Source of the DNA: Arthrobacter cryoconiti
Lineage (GTDB): Bacteria > Actinomycetota > Actinomycetes > Actinomycetales > Micrococcaceae
NCBI RefSeq assembly: GCF_020905375.1
Contig: NZ_JAJJBU010000009.1
Location: 82,229-146,228 of the forward strand
Direction of reading: 5' to 3'
DNA length: 64,000 nt
This document shows positions 41,771-51,834 of this stretch, in pieces. The position numbers and the translations under genes are program-made. The notes beneath the pieces were generated by a model, which had not been told where the DNA came from, searched no databases, and was given only the letters and a program-made list of their open reading frames with translations. How positions within the stretch are numbered: the stretch's first letter is position 1; each line of letters starts with the position of its first letter.

Positions 41771-44632
41771 ATGGTGGAAGCGCATGCAAGCACGCGGCAC
41801 GAGGGTAGCGCGGCGGTGACGCAAGTCCGGGTAGCAATGGCCAGCCCGGGTCAAACAAAGACCCGCGCCCTAGACGTGCATGCCAACGCTCACGACGCGT
41901 CTCATTTTCTCCTCATCCCGCAGGCCGTGGCAGTGCCCAGCAGTGCCGAAGAGGTCGGCCGACTTCTCAAAATCAGTGCCGCCAGCAAACTTGGTATAAC
42001 TTTTCGATCCGGCGGGACCAGCCTCAGCGGCCAAGCGGTCACGGATGGACTATTGGTGGACGTCCGCAGAAATTTTCGTGCGATCCACGTCCTGGATAAC
42101 GGCGCCCGCGTGCGTGTCCAACCCGGAGTTACAGTGCGTGCTCTGAACGCCCGGCTTCTGCGCTACGGACGCAAGTTCGGCCCCGATCCTGCCAGCGAAG
42201 TCGCGTGCACCATCGGCGGTGTGATTGCCAACAACTCCTCCGGCATGGCGTGCGGTATTACGGAGAACTCTTACCAGACGCTGGAATCGCTCACGGTAGT
42301 GCTCCCGAGCGGCACCGTGATCGATACCGGCGCGTCCGACGCCGACGCCCGTCTCCGTGCGCTGGAACCGGACATTTTCGCCGGGCTTTTAGAACTTCGC
42401 GAACGCGTCCGCAACAACCTTGAATCCGCGCGCATCATTAGGCGGCAGTTTTCCCACAAAAACACCATGGGTTACGGGCTCAATTCGCTGCTGGACTTTG
42501 AAAGTCCGGCACAGATCCTGGCCCATCTAATAGTAGGAAGTGAGGGGACACTGGGCTTTGTGGCCGAGGCCGTATTCGTCACGGTTCCCCGGCTGGCCCA
42601 CGCCACCACCGGTCTTTTGGTGTTCTCCAGCCTTGAAGAAGCCAACGCGGCGCTGCCGGCCCTAGTGGAAAGCGGCGCTGCAACCGTCGAACTCATGGAC
42701 GCCGCCTCGCTGAAGGTGGGGCAGACGCTCAGCCAAGTGCCCGGCGTCGTACGGGATTTACAGGTGAAAAATCATGCGGCGCTCCTGCTCGAATACCAGA
42801 GCGAGGATGCGAGTCAACTGGCGGAACTAGGCGCCGGGGCAGTGCGGATTGCCGGCACTCTGGGCCTTGATTCGCCGGCGAAATTTACTTCCGACTCCAA
42901 TCAACGGGCAGAACTGTGGCACCTGCGCAAAGGCTTGTACACCTCGGTGGCTGGTGCCCGGCCGCAAGGAACCACGGCTCTGCTTGAAGACATAGTGGTG
43001 CCCGTTCCCGCCCTGGGCCGGACCTGCGTCGAGCTTGGCACCTTGTTTAGAAAATATGCTTATGAAAACTCCGTGATCTTTGGCCACGCCAAGGACGGAA
43101 ATATTCACTTCATGCTGACCGATAAGTTTGCTAGCCCCCGCGAATTGGACCGCTACGCCGCCTTTACCGAAGACATGGTTGACCTGGTCCTGGGCGAGGG
43201 CGGGTCGTTGAAAGCAGAACATGGCACAGGCCGCGTCATGGCGCCCTTTGTCCGCCGCCAGTATGGAGAGGAGCTGTACGCCGTCATGCGCCGGATCAAG
43301 GAACTCTTTGACCCGGCAGGGATGTTGAACCCCGGTGTGCTGATATCGGATGACACCACAGCGCACCTGCGTCACATCAAGGCCGCCCCACCAGCCGTTG
43401 ACAGTGAGGTGGACCGTTGCGTCTCCTGTGGCTACTGTGAGCCCGTCTGCCCCAGCAAAGACCTGACGCTCACCCCGCGCCAGCGAATTGTTTCATTGCG
43501 TGCCATTGAAGCGGCCCGCCTAGCCGGGGATACGGCGCTCGCAGTCGCCCTTGAAAAGGATTACAACTACGACGCCGTGGAAACCTGTGCGGTGGATGGC
43601 ATGTGCCAGACGGCTTGTCCGGTAGACATCAACACAGGAAATCTCGTCAAGCACTTGCGCCGGGATGCCGGGGGAAAACTCGAAAACGGGGTGTGGGAGA
43701 CAGCTGCGAAACATTGGGCTGCCACGACGCAGGGCGCGGGGTTGGCCTTGTCAGTAGCCGCCAAGATGCCTGAGCGTGTGGTGCTTTCCGCCAACTTGCT
43801 GGGGCGGAAAATTCTTGGCGATGACAGACTGCCTTTGTATTCTGCAGAGTTGCCGCAGGGCGGAAAGGAACGACGCCGCCGCCCACCAGCAGGGGAGCCC
43901 GTGGCCGTGTATTTCCCTGCTTGTGTGAACACGATGTTTGGTCCAGCAAAGGATCCCACGGGAATGCCTGGCTCCGGTGTGCAGGAGAGTTTTGAGCACT
44001 TGTGCCAGCGGGCAGGGCTTCATCTTCTGGTACCGGAGGGCATAGCCGGACTTTGTTGCGGCACGCCGTGGTCCTCGAAAGGGATGCAACAAGGACTGGC
44101 AGCGATGCAGGACCGGACGGTAAAGCTGCTTCGGGCAGCCACTCACGACGGGGAATTGGAGATCATCGTCGATGCCTCTAGCTGCACAGAGGGGCTCATC
44201 CACGCGATCGAAGCGCAGACGCTGGTGCCGGGCGCGCGTGCGCTGCGTGTGATGGACGCGGTGGAATTTGTGGCTCGGCGTGTTTTGCCGGTACTCGATC
44301 AGGACTGGGTAAAAATCGACTCACTGGCGTTGCACCCCACCTGCTCCTCCACCCGGCTGGGACTAAACCCGGCGCTGGAAAAGGTGGCGAACGCCGTCGC
44401 CCGGTCCGTGCAAATCCCAGATAGCTGGGGCTGCTGCGGATTCGCCGGGGACCGGGGGATGCTGCACCCTCAATTGAGCGAATCAGCCACGCAAGATCAG
44501 GCGCTCGAGGTGAGCCGCATGGGTGCCACCGGGCATGCCTCCTGCAATCGAAGCTGTGAATTAGGGATGACTCGGGCCACCGAACGCGAATACCGTCACG
44601 TGTTGGAATTGCTGGCTGAGGCGGTTGATTAA
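41771..44632 (+). CDS. FAD-binding and 4Fe-4S D-lactate dehydrogenase-like protein
   Basis: A 953-residue fusion enzyme. The N-terminal FAD domain (about 45-220) has FRSGGTSLSGQAVTDGLLVD and the PCMH motif PASEVACTIGGVIANNSSG. The FAD-linked C-terminal domain (about 260-530) follows, ending MLNPGVLISD. Then come two ferredoxin-like clusters (CVSCGYCEPVCPS from Cys550, CAVDGMCQTACPV near 606). Two CCG domains close the chain (LCCGTPWSSKGM near 762, GCCGFAGDRGM near 888). This is the layout of Dld-type D-lactate/D-2-hydroxyacid dehydrogenases that pass electrons to quinone. AAGGAAA precedes the ATG. Confidence 0.92.
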   Translation: MVEAHASTRHEGSAAVTQVRVAMASPGQTKTRALDVHANAHDASHFLLIPQAVAVPSSAEEVGRLLKISAASKLGITFRSGGTSLSGQAVTDGLLVDVRRNFRAIHVLDNGARVRVQPGVTVRALNARLLRYGRKFGPDPASEVACTIGGVIANNSSGMACGITENSYQTLESLTVVLPSGTVIDTGASDADARLRALEPDIFAGLLELRERVRNNLESARIIRRQFSHKNTMGYGLNSLLDFESPAQILAHLIVGSEGTLGFVAEAVFVTVPRLAHATTGLLVFSSLEEANAALPALVESGAATVELMDAASLKVGQTLSQVPGVVRDLQVKNHAALLLEYQSEDASQLAELGAGAVRIAGTLGLDSPAKFTSDSNQRAELWHLRKGLYTSVAGARPQGTTALLEDIVVPVPALGRTCVELGTLFRKYAYENSVIFGHAKDGNIHFMLTDKFASPRELDRYAAFTEDMVDLVLGEGGSLKAEHGTGRVMAPFVRRQYGEELYAVMRRIKELFDPAGMLNPGVLISDDTTAHLRHIKAAPPAVDSEVDRCVSCGYCEPVCPSKDLTLTPRQRIVSLRAIEAARLAGDTALAVALEKDYNYDAVETCAVDGMCQTACPVDINTGNLVKHLRRDAGGKLENGVWETAAKHWAATTQGAGLALSVAAKMPERVVLSANLLGRKILGDDRLPLYSAELPQGGKERRRRPPAGEPVAVYFPACVNTMFGPAKDPTGMPGSGVQESFEHLCQRAGLHLLVPEGIAGLCCGTPWSSKGMQQGLAAMQDRTVKLLRAATHDGELEIIVDASSCTEGLIHAIEAQTLVPGARALRVMDAVEFVARRVLPVLDQDWVKIDSLALHPTCSSTRLGLNPALEKVANAVARSVQIPDSWGCCGFAGDRGMLHPQLSESATQDQALEVSRMGATGHASCNRSCELGMTRATEREYRHVLELLAEAVD

Positions 44633-44751
44633 TATTGGATGGTTAGTTCTCACACCTTGAGCGATAAATGCGGGTCGCTGTGGCTAAGCTATGAACTAGC
44701 GAATATATTGGCTGTACACAAGCAATAATGCACCTAACTAAGGATGTAAAA

Positions 44752-45177
44752 ATGACGGGGATCATCATTGTCGGAGTCGACGGCAACTCAACGTCCATGA
44801 AGGCGGCCCGTGTGGCAGCCCACCTGGCCAAATCTCTGGGATCGACGCTGCGCGTTGTGACCGCTTTTGGTGAGGACAAGACCGAAAAGGTTGAAATCGG
44901 CAACGACGAGTGGTTCCTTTCCACCGCCGACGAGGCCGAGCGTGTAGCCCAGCGCGTGGCGGACGAGTTGAAGACCATCGGTGTGAAGACCGAGTACTCC
45001 TCAGCTTTGGGCAAGCCGGCGGAGGTTCTCATCGAGGAAGCCACGAGGGCCAAGGCCGATCTGATAGTTGTCGGCAACATTCGGATGCAGGGCCTCAAGC
45101 GCGTCCTCGGTTCCGTGGCCAACGCTGTGTCTCACAACGCCCCCTGCGATGTGTACATCGTCAAGACAGACGGCTAG
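44752..45177 (+). CDS. Universal stress protein (UspA family)
   Basis: A 141-residue single Usp domain from the ATG at 44752, with AAGGATG 6 bases upstream. It begins GIIIVGVDGNSTSMKAARVA and ends with the ATP-binding signature VVGNIRMQGLKRVLGSVAN (G-2x-G-9x-G-S) followed by HNAPCDVYIVK. The nucleotide motif is intact. It is a single gene closed by a strong terminator. Confidence 0.93.
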   Translation: MTGIIIVGVDGNSTSMKAARVAAHLAKSLGSTLRVVTAFGEDKTEKVEIGNDEWFLSTADEAERVAQRVADELKTIGVKTEYSSALGKPAEVLIEEATRAKADLIVVGNIRMQGLKRVLGSVANAVSHNAPCDVYIVKTDG

Positions 45178-45195
45178 CAGCTCGAATTCTTCTCA

Positions 45196-45248
45196 CTTCG
45201 GCCCGGGTACTTTCGGTTTTTGCGAAAGTTCCCGGGCCGAAGTTTTTT
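45196..45248 (+). terminator. Rho-independent terminator of the universal stress gene
   Basis: A long hairpin pairs CTTCGGCCCGGG from 45196 with CCCGGGCCGAAG ending at 45242. The inner stem CTTTCG/CGAAAG surrounds a short T-rich loop and a T6 run follows directly. The acyl-CoA dehydrogenase relic ends on the other strand at 45256, and the complementary strand has an A-rich rather than T-rich flank there, so the element serves mainly the plus-strand gene. Confidence 0.93.
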
Positions 45249-45255
45249 ATCAGCT

Positions 45256-47208
45256 TTAGCGGTACTTTCTGTGCAGGTTCTCATGCTCGGAAGGACCGGG
45301 CGTGGCATCCGCAATCCACGGGCCCGTGCCCTCTGAGACGTCAATGATGCCCTGCTCAAGCCAGACAAAGTCACCGGCTTGAAGCTCTTCACTCAAGGAT
45401 TTATCAGAGTCGTCGGTGTTATGCCACAGCTCATTGAACAGTGCCTCCACGCGCAGCCGTGATTGGGCCGCAAACGCGTCTGCCAGTTTCAGGGCTGAAC
45501 GGCCTTCGGCTGGGTCATTTAGTCGCAGCATTTCCGCGCGACTACAGCAGGCGGCAATGGCGAACAGTTCAGCACCAATATCCACAATCCTGCCCAGGAA
45601 AGCCTGCTTGTACTCCAGTTTCCCCTGCCAGCGGCCCATACCGTAGAACGTCTGGCGGGCCAGCTTTCGGGATTCACGCTCCACATAACGCAGGTGTTTA
45701 GCCAAGGAACCGAACTCGTTGTACGAGCGGGGGTCCAGACCCTTGCCCACCATCAATTGGGGCAGCCACCTGGCATAAAAGCCACTGGCAGCCATGGCGG
45801 CTTTCCCCTTTTGTTGCAATGTTGCCGTGGTGGAGGCCAAATCACCGGCTGCTGCCAAGTGCGCGTCTACGGCTTCGCGGGCGATCAGTAAGTGCATGAT
45901 CTCAGTGGAGCCTTCAAAGATGCGGTTGATGCGCAAATCCCGCAGTAGTTGTTCGGCCGGGACGGCACGCTCGCCACGGGCAGCCAGCGATTCTGCCGTC
46001 TCATAGCCTCTCCCGCCGCGGATCTGGACAAGTTCATCAGCGCACTTATAGGACATTTCCGATGACCAGAGCTTGGCCAGCGCTGCCTCGATCCTTACGT
46101 CCTTCATGCCGGCGTCGGCCAATGCCGCAGAGAGCTCGAAGACAGCTTCCAACGCGAAAGTTGTGGCAGCCAGAAAGGCCAGCTTCTTGCCGACTGCCTC
46201 ATGCTGGCCCACCGGATGCCCCCACTGGGTCCGCGCATTGGACCATTCCCGGGCTATTTTCAGTGACCACTTAGCCGCGCCTGCTGCCATTGCGGGAATC
46301 GAGAGCCGCCCGGTGTTCAATGTGGTCAACGCGATTTTCAGGCCCTGGCCTTCGCGTCCCAGCCGGTTTGCCGCCGGAACTCGCACCTGGTGGAAACGGG
46401 TCACCCCATTTTCGATGCCTCGCAAACCCATGAACTTGTTGCGGTGCTCCACCGTGATCCCGGCGGAATCGGCTTCCACCACAAAAGCTGTGATTCCGCC
46501 GGTCTTTCTACCTTTTTCATCCAGTCCGCGGGAAGGCACCACGGCCATGACCACCACCAGCTCGGCAATCACACCGTTGGTGGTCCACAGCTTCACACCA
46601 TCGAGGACGTATTCACTCCCGTCCTCGCTGGGTACAGCGGCACACGCCATACGCGCGGGGTCTGATCCGACGTCGGGCTCGGTTAAGAGGAACGCCGTGA
46701 CCGCCCCGGCGGCGCACCGTGGCAGATACTTTTGCTTTTATTCTGGGGTGCCGAACACTTTCACGGGTTCTGGCACGCCAATGGACTGATGGGCGGAGAC
46801 CAGGGCACCAAACGCCGGGTGCACGCTGCCCAGAATGGCCAGGGCACGGCCGTAATAAGTCAGGTTGAGTCCTAAGCCGCCATACTCCTGCGGAATCTTC
46901 ATGCCAAAGACCCCAAGTTTGGCCAAACCGGCCAAGTACTCATCGGGGATTTTGGCATCGCGTTCAATCACCGCGGCATCGATGGTGCGCGCATATTCCT
47001 CCACCGTACGCAAGAAGACTTCCCCCCGCTGCGTATCTTCGGGCGTGGACTGCGGATGGGGGTGGATTAAACTCAGGTCAAAGTCGCCCAGATAGAGGCC
47101 CTTGGCGAAACTGGGTCGCTCCCAAACGGTTTCACGTGCAGCTTCTGCAGCATTGCGGGCATCCTCGGCCGTGACATGGACCCCGGCAGCATCAACATTT
47201 GCGGACAT
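45256..47208 (-). pseudogene. Acyl-CoA dehydrogenase gene interrupted by a TAA codon
   Basis: A 650-codon acyl-CoA dehydrogenase reads cleanly in one minus-strand frame except for TAA at 46740-46738. The N-terminal half (from MSANVDAAGVHVTAEDARNA at 47208) ends VKVFGTPE and stops. The next codons are KQKYLPRCAAGAVTAFLLTE, as in normal dehydrogenases, where EQKQKYLP would be expected, so CAA (Gln) has become TAA by one base change. The second half holds the FAD-dehydrogenase core (FMGLRGIENGVTRFHQVRVP) and an extended C-terminus of the long-chain FadE type. It is either a fresh nonsense mutation or a sequencing error; otherwise no decay is visible. Confidence 0.88.
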
Positions 47209-47280
47209 GGCTTCCTCATTTCCACCGGCAACAACAACTTAGCCAGCTTGCGGATCAGGCACCTCGTGGTTGATGCGAGC

Positions 47281-48570
47281 CTACTCCCGAGTAGGCTGGG
47301 CGGCTAGGGCGACGTCGGTGATCCCGCGGGCCCGGAGGTAATTGGCGTCGGAGAGCTTGGAAGTACGCACCAGAGCGGGCTTCTTCCCCGCCGCAGTCTG
47401 CTCTAGCCACGCAGCAAACACTGCCCCGGCGGGATCTGCTACCGAGCGTCCCATACCCGTTTGCAGGTCTCCCGGATCAAAGGCAACAGCCGTAGTCCGC
47501 TGACGCCGCGGCGTCGGATGGCTCTTTTCAGCTGCGATCAGTTCAGCCAGGCGGCGCCCCGCTGGCTTGACGGCACGCCCGGAGTCCAGCAGTCCCAAAG
47601 AGTGTTCCAGCTCGGGAAAGTCGGCCAGCTTGCGGCTGACGTCATGGGAACACCACCAGGTAACGCCCCACAGATTGGGTGTGTCTAGTACAGGACGCAG
47701 ACTAGCTTCGAGGAAGTCTGCAGCCCCGTCAAACGGCACAGCCGGGTGGGGTGCGCCGATTTCCTGGAGCCAGATGGGCCGCGCCGGGTCCTGCGCATAG
47801 GCGGCGGCCAATTGGATCAGGTAATCGGCAAAGAGTGTCCGTGCGGGATGACCCGGCGGAAACAGCCGAGCCACGGCCACAAAAATCCAGGAATGTACGG
47901 TGGTCATGTCCCCCAGCGTTGCCGCGTGGGCAGGCGTGAGTGGGCAGTTATCCACAAACCACACATTGTCGTCAAAACTGTGCTGGTGGCTGCCTCCTGG
48001 CCACTCTGTCTGGACGGCAGCCAAGAGCGTAGTGAGCCATTCACCCATTTGCGCTGGTGTGGTGAGCTGCTGGTCGGGATGGCGCTCCACAGCGAACTGA
48101 TTAGTCTCATTACCCAACGTCATTCCTAAGACGTTAGGGCGTTCGGTGACTTCCCGGGCAAGCGCTGTGATGAGCTGCGCTTGCGCCATCACGACCTCTG
48201 GATCCGTAAAAATATTGCGCCGATGCCAGCTGGTTACCCACGCTGGCAGGAAATCGAAGCTTGAAAGGTGCCCCTGCAAGCCGTCAATAGAAACTTCAAG
48301 ACCGAACTCCGCCGCAGCGTCCACGACTTTGCCGACGTCGGCAATTCCCTGCGCGCGAATCAGAGTTCGGTTGGGCTGAAGCAGGGGCCATAACGGGAAG
48401 ATGCGCACGTGGTCCAAACCCAGTGCAGCAATTGACTCAAAATCGGCCCGCACGGCGTCCACCTCAAAGTCCTGCCACGAGTGGAACCAGCCCTCACTGG
48501 GGGTGTAGTTCACGCCCCAGCGTAGTGGTGCGGGCATAGCGGACGGGCGCTGGGACGGGGACATCTTCAC
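47281..48570 (-). CDS. Glycoside hydrolase, GH5-like (TIM barrel)
   Basis: A 429-residue cytoplasmic glycosidase without a signal peptide. The barrel begins LRWGVNYTPSEGWFHSWQDF. The acid/base glutamate is probably in GMTLGNETNQFA near 155 and the nucleophile in RPIWLQEIGAPHP near 270, with TWWCSHD after it. This is the clan GH-A layout. It shares 4 bp with the end of the alpha-mannosidase gene (GTGA at 48570-48567), so they form an operon; an oligomannoside or beta-mannoside substrate is likely. The ATG at 48564 is an alternative start. Confidence 0.86.
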   Translation of the reverse strand: MKMSPSQRPSAMPAPLRWGVNYTPSEGWFHSWQDFEVDAVRADFESIAALGLDHVRIFPLWPLLQPNRTLIRAQGIADVGKVVDAAAEFGLEVSIDGLQGHLSSFDFLPAWVTSWHRRNIFTDPEVVMAQAQLITALAREVTERPNVLGMTLGNETNQFAVERHPDQQLTTPAQMGEWLTTLLAAVQTEWPGGSHQHSFDDNVWFVDNCPLTPAHAATLGDMTTVHSWIFVAVARLFPPGHPARTLFADYLIQLAAAYAQDPARPIWLQEIGAPHPAVPFDGAADFLEASLRPVLDTPNLWGVTWWCSHDVSRKLADFPELEHSLGLLDSGRAVKPAGRRLAELIAAEKSHPTPRRQRTTAVAFDPGDLQTGMGRSVADPAGAVFAAWLEQTAAGKKPALVRTSKLSDANYLRARGITDVALAAQPTRE

Positions 48571-51500
48571 TCTCTTTGCAAACGCAGGGTCAGGATCTGG
48601 AACGGGCGCAGCACTAGGGAGAATATACCGTCTTGCACGGTGATCGATCCGGTCTCGTGCGGCTGTTCCAGGAGGTTGTTTTCCAGCACCGCAGCCACCT
48701 TGAAGGAAGCGCTGAGCGTCACCGACGCCCGGGCACCAAGTGGTTCATAAAGGCGCACGATCACGTCGCCGCTGCGGTCATCGGCAAGTTTCACCGCCTC
48801 GATCAGCGCCGCCTGAGAATCGGTGCGCACCAGAGGTTCCACGGCGGCGCCCGCCCAGCCACGTGGCACGCCGCGCCACGGCAGGTTCAGGGCATAGCCG
48901 GACTCGACGGCGTCTTCTACACTGGCGCCCACCACCAGTCCGTAGCTGAACTGGTGCCGACCCTGGTCAGTCTGCGGGTCGGGAAAGCGGGGGCCCCGCA
49001 GTAGCGATAAGCGCACAGTCGTGAAGCTGGAACCGTTTGACCCAGGGTGTCGGGAGACGTCATGGCCGTACGTGGAATCGTTGATCACGGCTGCACCAAA
49101 GCCGGGCTCGCCCACGTGGACCCAGCGGTGCGCGCACACCTCAAAACGGGCGTTGTCCCATGAAGTGTTCTCATGGGTGGCGCGCGTAATGTGCCCGTAC
49201 TGCGTCTCGAAACGGGCGTGGTCGGCGTGCACATCCAAGGGGAAGGCAGCTTTGAGCAAGGTCTCCTGCTCGTGCCAGTCAACGTCGGTATAAACGGTGA
49301 TGGTCTTGGAACCTGCGGCGATGCGTACACGCTGGGTGATGTGTGACTTACGGAAACTGCGCCTGATGGTGATCTCAGGCTGGGTCCCCAGCATGGTGAC
49401 CTCCATTGAATCAAGTTCGCGGATGTCAGTGACGGTGTTCTTGTAGAACGCATCAATGTCCCAGGCGTCCCACATATTGGGGAAATCCGCGTGCAACTGC
49501 AGTAGGTTGGCGCCTTGTCCGGCCGGAACCAGCTCACGATTTGCGGCCATGTCCACAATGGAGTTGATGACTCCGTCCGCGCCGAAGCGCACAGTAATCA
49601 GCCCGTTGCGGACGACTATTTCGCCGCTGCCATCTTCTTCCTGCTCCACCGTCACTTCCGGTGTGGCCGGGGTCGGGACGCCAGCACTGAGGGCCGGGAC
49701 ACCTTGCCGTGCATAGGGTGAGGCGTTGAAGAGCAAGCCGGAATCGATGGTCCGCTCCGACACCGGTTCGCTGTGTGTGCTTTTCTCACTCGCCGTCGTG
49801 GCCCGAACATCCTCGGGTGCCAGAGCCATCATTGCCTCGCCGATGATCACGGTCAGATCCTCGGCGATCTTTGCATACTGTTCGGCCGCTTCACGGTGCA
49901 CCCAGGCGATGGCGGACCCCGGCAGGATGTCGTGGAACTGGTTCAATAAAACCAGCTTCCAAATTCGGTCCAGCTCCGCGTAAGGATAGTCAATGAGACC
50001 GCGTACGGCTGCCGTAGCACTCCATAGTTCAGCTTCACGCAGCAGGTGCTCGCTGCGCCTATTGCCCTGCTTGGTCAGCGCTTGGGATGTGTAGGTGCCC
50101 CTGTGTAACTCCAGGTACAGCTCGCCCTTCCATACCGGGGCATTGGGATATTCTTCTTGTGCGGCCGTGAAGAACTCTTTTGGTGAGGCAATCGTGACCC
50201 GCGGGGAGCCCTCCAAATTTTTGGTGCGCTTCGCCCGTGCCAACATTTCGCGGGTGGGCCCACCTCCGCCGTCGCCCCAACCAAACGGGACCAAAGATTT
50301 TCTAGCAGCGCCCTTATCCCGGAAATTACTCACGGCGTGGGCCAATTCCTTGCCGGACAGCGCGGAGTTGTACGTGTCCACTGGCGGGAAATGGGTGAAG
50401 ACGCGAGTGCCGTCAATCCCCTCCCAATTAAACGTGTGGTGGGGGAACTTGTTCACGGTATTCCAGGAGATCTTCTGGGTCAGGAACCACTTGGCTCCGG
50501 CAAGTTTCACGATCTGCGGCAGTGCGGCAGAGTAGCCGAACGAGTCCGGCAACCACACTTCCTCACACTCCACACCAAAGTTCTCCCGGAAGAAACGCTG
50601 TCCGTACGTGAACTGGCGGGCCATGGCCTCTGAGCCCACCATATTGGTATCAGATTCCACCCACATCCCGCCCACCGGCAAGAAGTTCCCCGCCGCTACT
50701 GCCTCTTTGACCTTCGCGAAAACCTCAGGGCGCTGATCCTTGAGCCACTCATATTGCTGAGCGGAGGACATAACAAACTTCAGCTCCGGGTATTCGGCGA
50801 GTAAGTTGACCACATTGGAGGTAGTGCGGGCCACCTTGCGCACCGTCTCACGCACGGGCCACAGCCATGCCGAATCAATGTGAGCGTGCCCAATGGCAGT
50901 GAGCTGGTGGGCACTGGCATTGGCTGGCGCGGAGAGAACATCGACTAGTTCCGCGCGTGCCGCCTTTGCCGTGGCCGGAACGTCCGCCAGTGAAAGGGCA
51001 TCCAGCGAGCGTTCTATTGCATACAGGATGTCCCAGCGACGCGGGTTGCCCAGATCCAGCTCAGTTGCCAGCTGAGAGAGGACCTCCAAGTCCGCAGCTA
51101 GCTCCCAGACCTCGGTGTTGAGAATATTGATATCGGCTCGGAGTACTGCGTATCTGGGTGAACTTCCGGCGGTGCTCTTCTCGCCCAGCTGCGTTGGCAC
51201 AAATGGATTGTCGGTGAAGACGAATGGGTTCGCTGCCGCTTCAACGTACAGGTCGATTTCCTCTCCACCTACCGCGTTCTCGGCGATGGGGATCCAGGTA
51301 TTGAGCGGGTTGAGCGCCTTCACGGCTGAGCCATCTGGGCGGTAGACGAGCCCTTCTGCCTGGAAGCCTGGCCATGATTGGCTAAACCCTAGGTCCATCA
51401 CCAATTCGACTTTTTCCCCGCGGGCCGACGCCGGCACAGTGCCGGTGAGATGGAACCAGCTAGTTCCCCATGCTGGACCCCACGGCTGTCCCACGGCGAA

Positions 51501-51710
51501 CGGCTCAAAGGAGGGTGCGCCGTCGTGCTGCCCATCTGGCGGGCTTGCCAAACCGAGAGCAAAAGCGGGCGCTACTGGTTCGCCCTGGCCACCGCCTACA
51601 TGCCACGCCGTTAGCGTAAGGGCGCCGATGGGCGTGTAAATAGCCGGCACAATCCGCTCGGTAAGGGCTCGTTTGAGCCTGTTTTCGATCAGATTGTGAT
51701 TCTCATGCAT
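48567..51710 (-). CDS. GH38 alpha-mannosidase
   Basis: A 1047-residue family 38 alpha-mannosidase, cytoplasmic. I take the ATG at 51710 (MHENHNLIENRLKRALTERI), with GGAAGG about 10 bases upstream; the frame to 51848 would overlap the divergent gene. The zinc-binding AIGHAHIDSAWLWPVRETVR is near 310, the catalytic aspartate is in EVWLPDSFGYSAALPQI near 415, and HFPPVDTYNS and GWGDGGGGPT follow. The C-terminal half is the usual beta-sandwich region. It trims alpha-linked mannose from oligosaccharides or free glycans. It is translationally coupled to the GH5-like gene. Confidence 0.95.
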   Translation of the reverse strand: MHENHNLIENRLKRALTERIVPAIYTPIGALTLTAWHVGGGQGEPVAPAFALGLASPPDGQHDGAPSFEPFAVGQPWGPAWGTSWFHLTGTVPASARGEKVELVMDLGFSQSWPGFQAEGLVYRPDGSAVKALNPLNTWIPIAENAVGGEEIDLYVEAAANPFVFTDNPFVPTQLGEKSTAGSSPRYAVLRADINILNTEVWELAADLEVLSQLATELDLGNPRRWDILYAIERSLDALSLADVPATAKAARAELVDVLSAPANASAHQLTAIGHAHIDSAWLWPVRETVRKVARTTSNVVNLLAEYPELKFVMSSAQQYEWLKDQRPEVFAKVKEAVAAGNFLPVGGMWVESDTNMVGSEAMARQFTYGQRFFRENFGVECEEVWLPDSFGYSAALPQIVKLAGAKWFLTQKISWNTVNKFPHHTFNWEGIDGTRVFTHFPPVDTYNSALSGKELAHAVSNFRDKGAARKSLVPFGWGDGGGGPTREMLARAKRTKNLEGSPRVTIASPKEFFTAAQEEYPNAPVWKGELYLELHRGTYTSQALTKQGNRRSEHLLREAELWSATAAVRGLIDYPYAELDRIWKLVLLNQFHDILPGSAIAWVHREAAEQYAKIAEDLTVIIGEAMMALAPEDVRATTASEKSTHSEPVSERTIDSGLLFNASPYARQGVPALSAGVPTPATPEVTVEQEEDGSGEIVVRNGLITVRFGADGVINSIVDMAANRELVPAGQGANLLQLHADFPNMWDAWDIDAFYKNTVTDIRELDSMEVTMLGTQPEITIRRSFRKSHITQRVRIAAGSKTITVYTDVDWHEQETLLKAAFPLDVHADHARFETQYGHITRATHENTSWDNARFEVCAHRWVHVGEPGFGAAVINDSTYGHDVSRHPGSNGSSFTTVRLSLLRGPRFPDPQTDQGRHQFSYGLVVGASVEDAVESGYALNLPWRGVPRGWAGAAVEPLVRTDSQAALIEAVKLADDRSGDVIVRLYEPLGARASVTLSASFKVAAVLENNLLEQPHETGSITVQDGIFSLVLRPFQILTLRLQRE

Positions 51711-51834
51711 GCGAGGAACGCCTTCCATGCCATTACGGGGGTAAACGAAATTCCAGTCTAATAGGGAAGGTGTGTGGACCCGGAAGACTCGCGCAGCTGG
51801 CCCATGGAGGCATTCGGGTCCGTAAACTGGTGGC

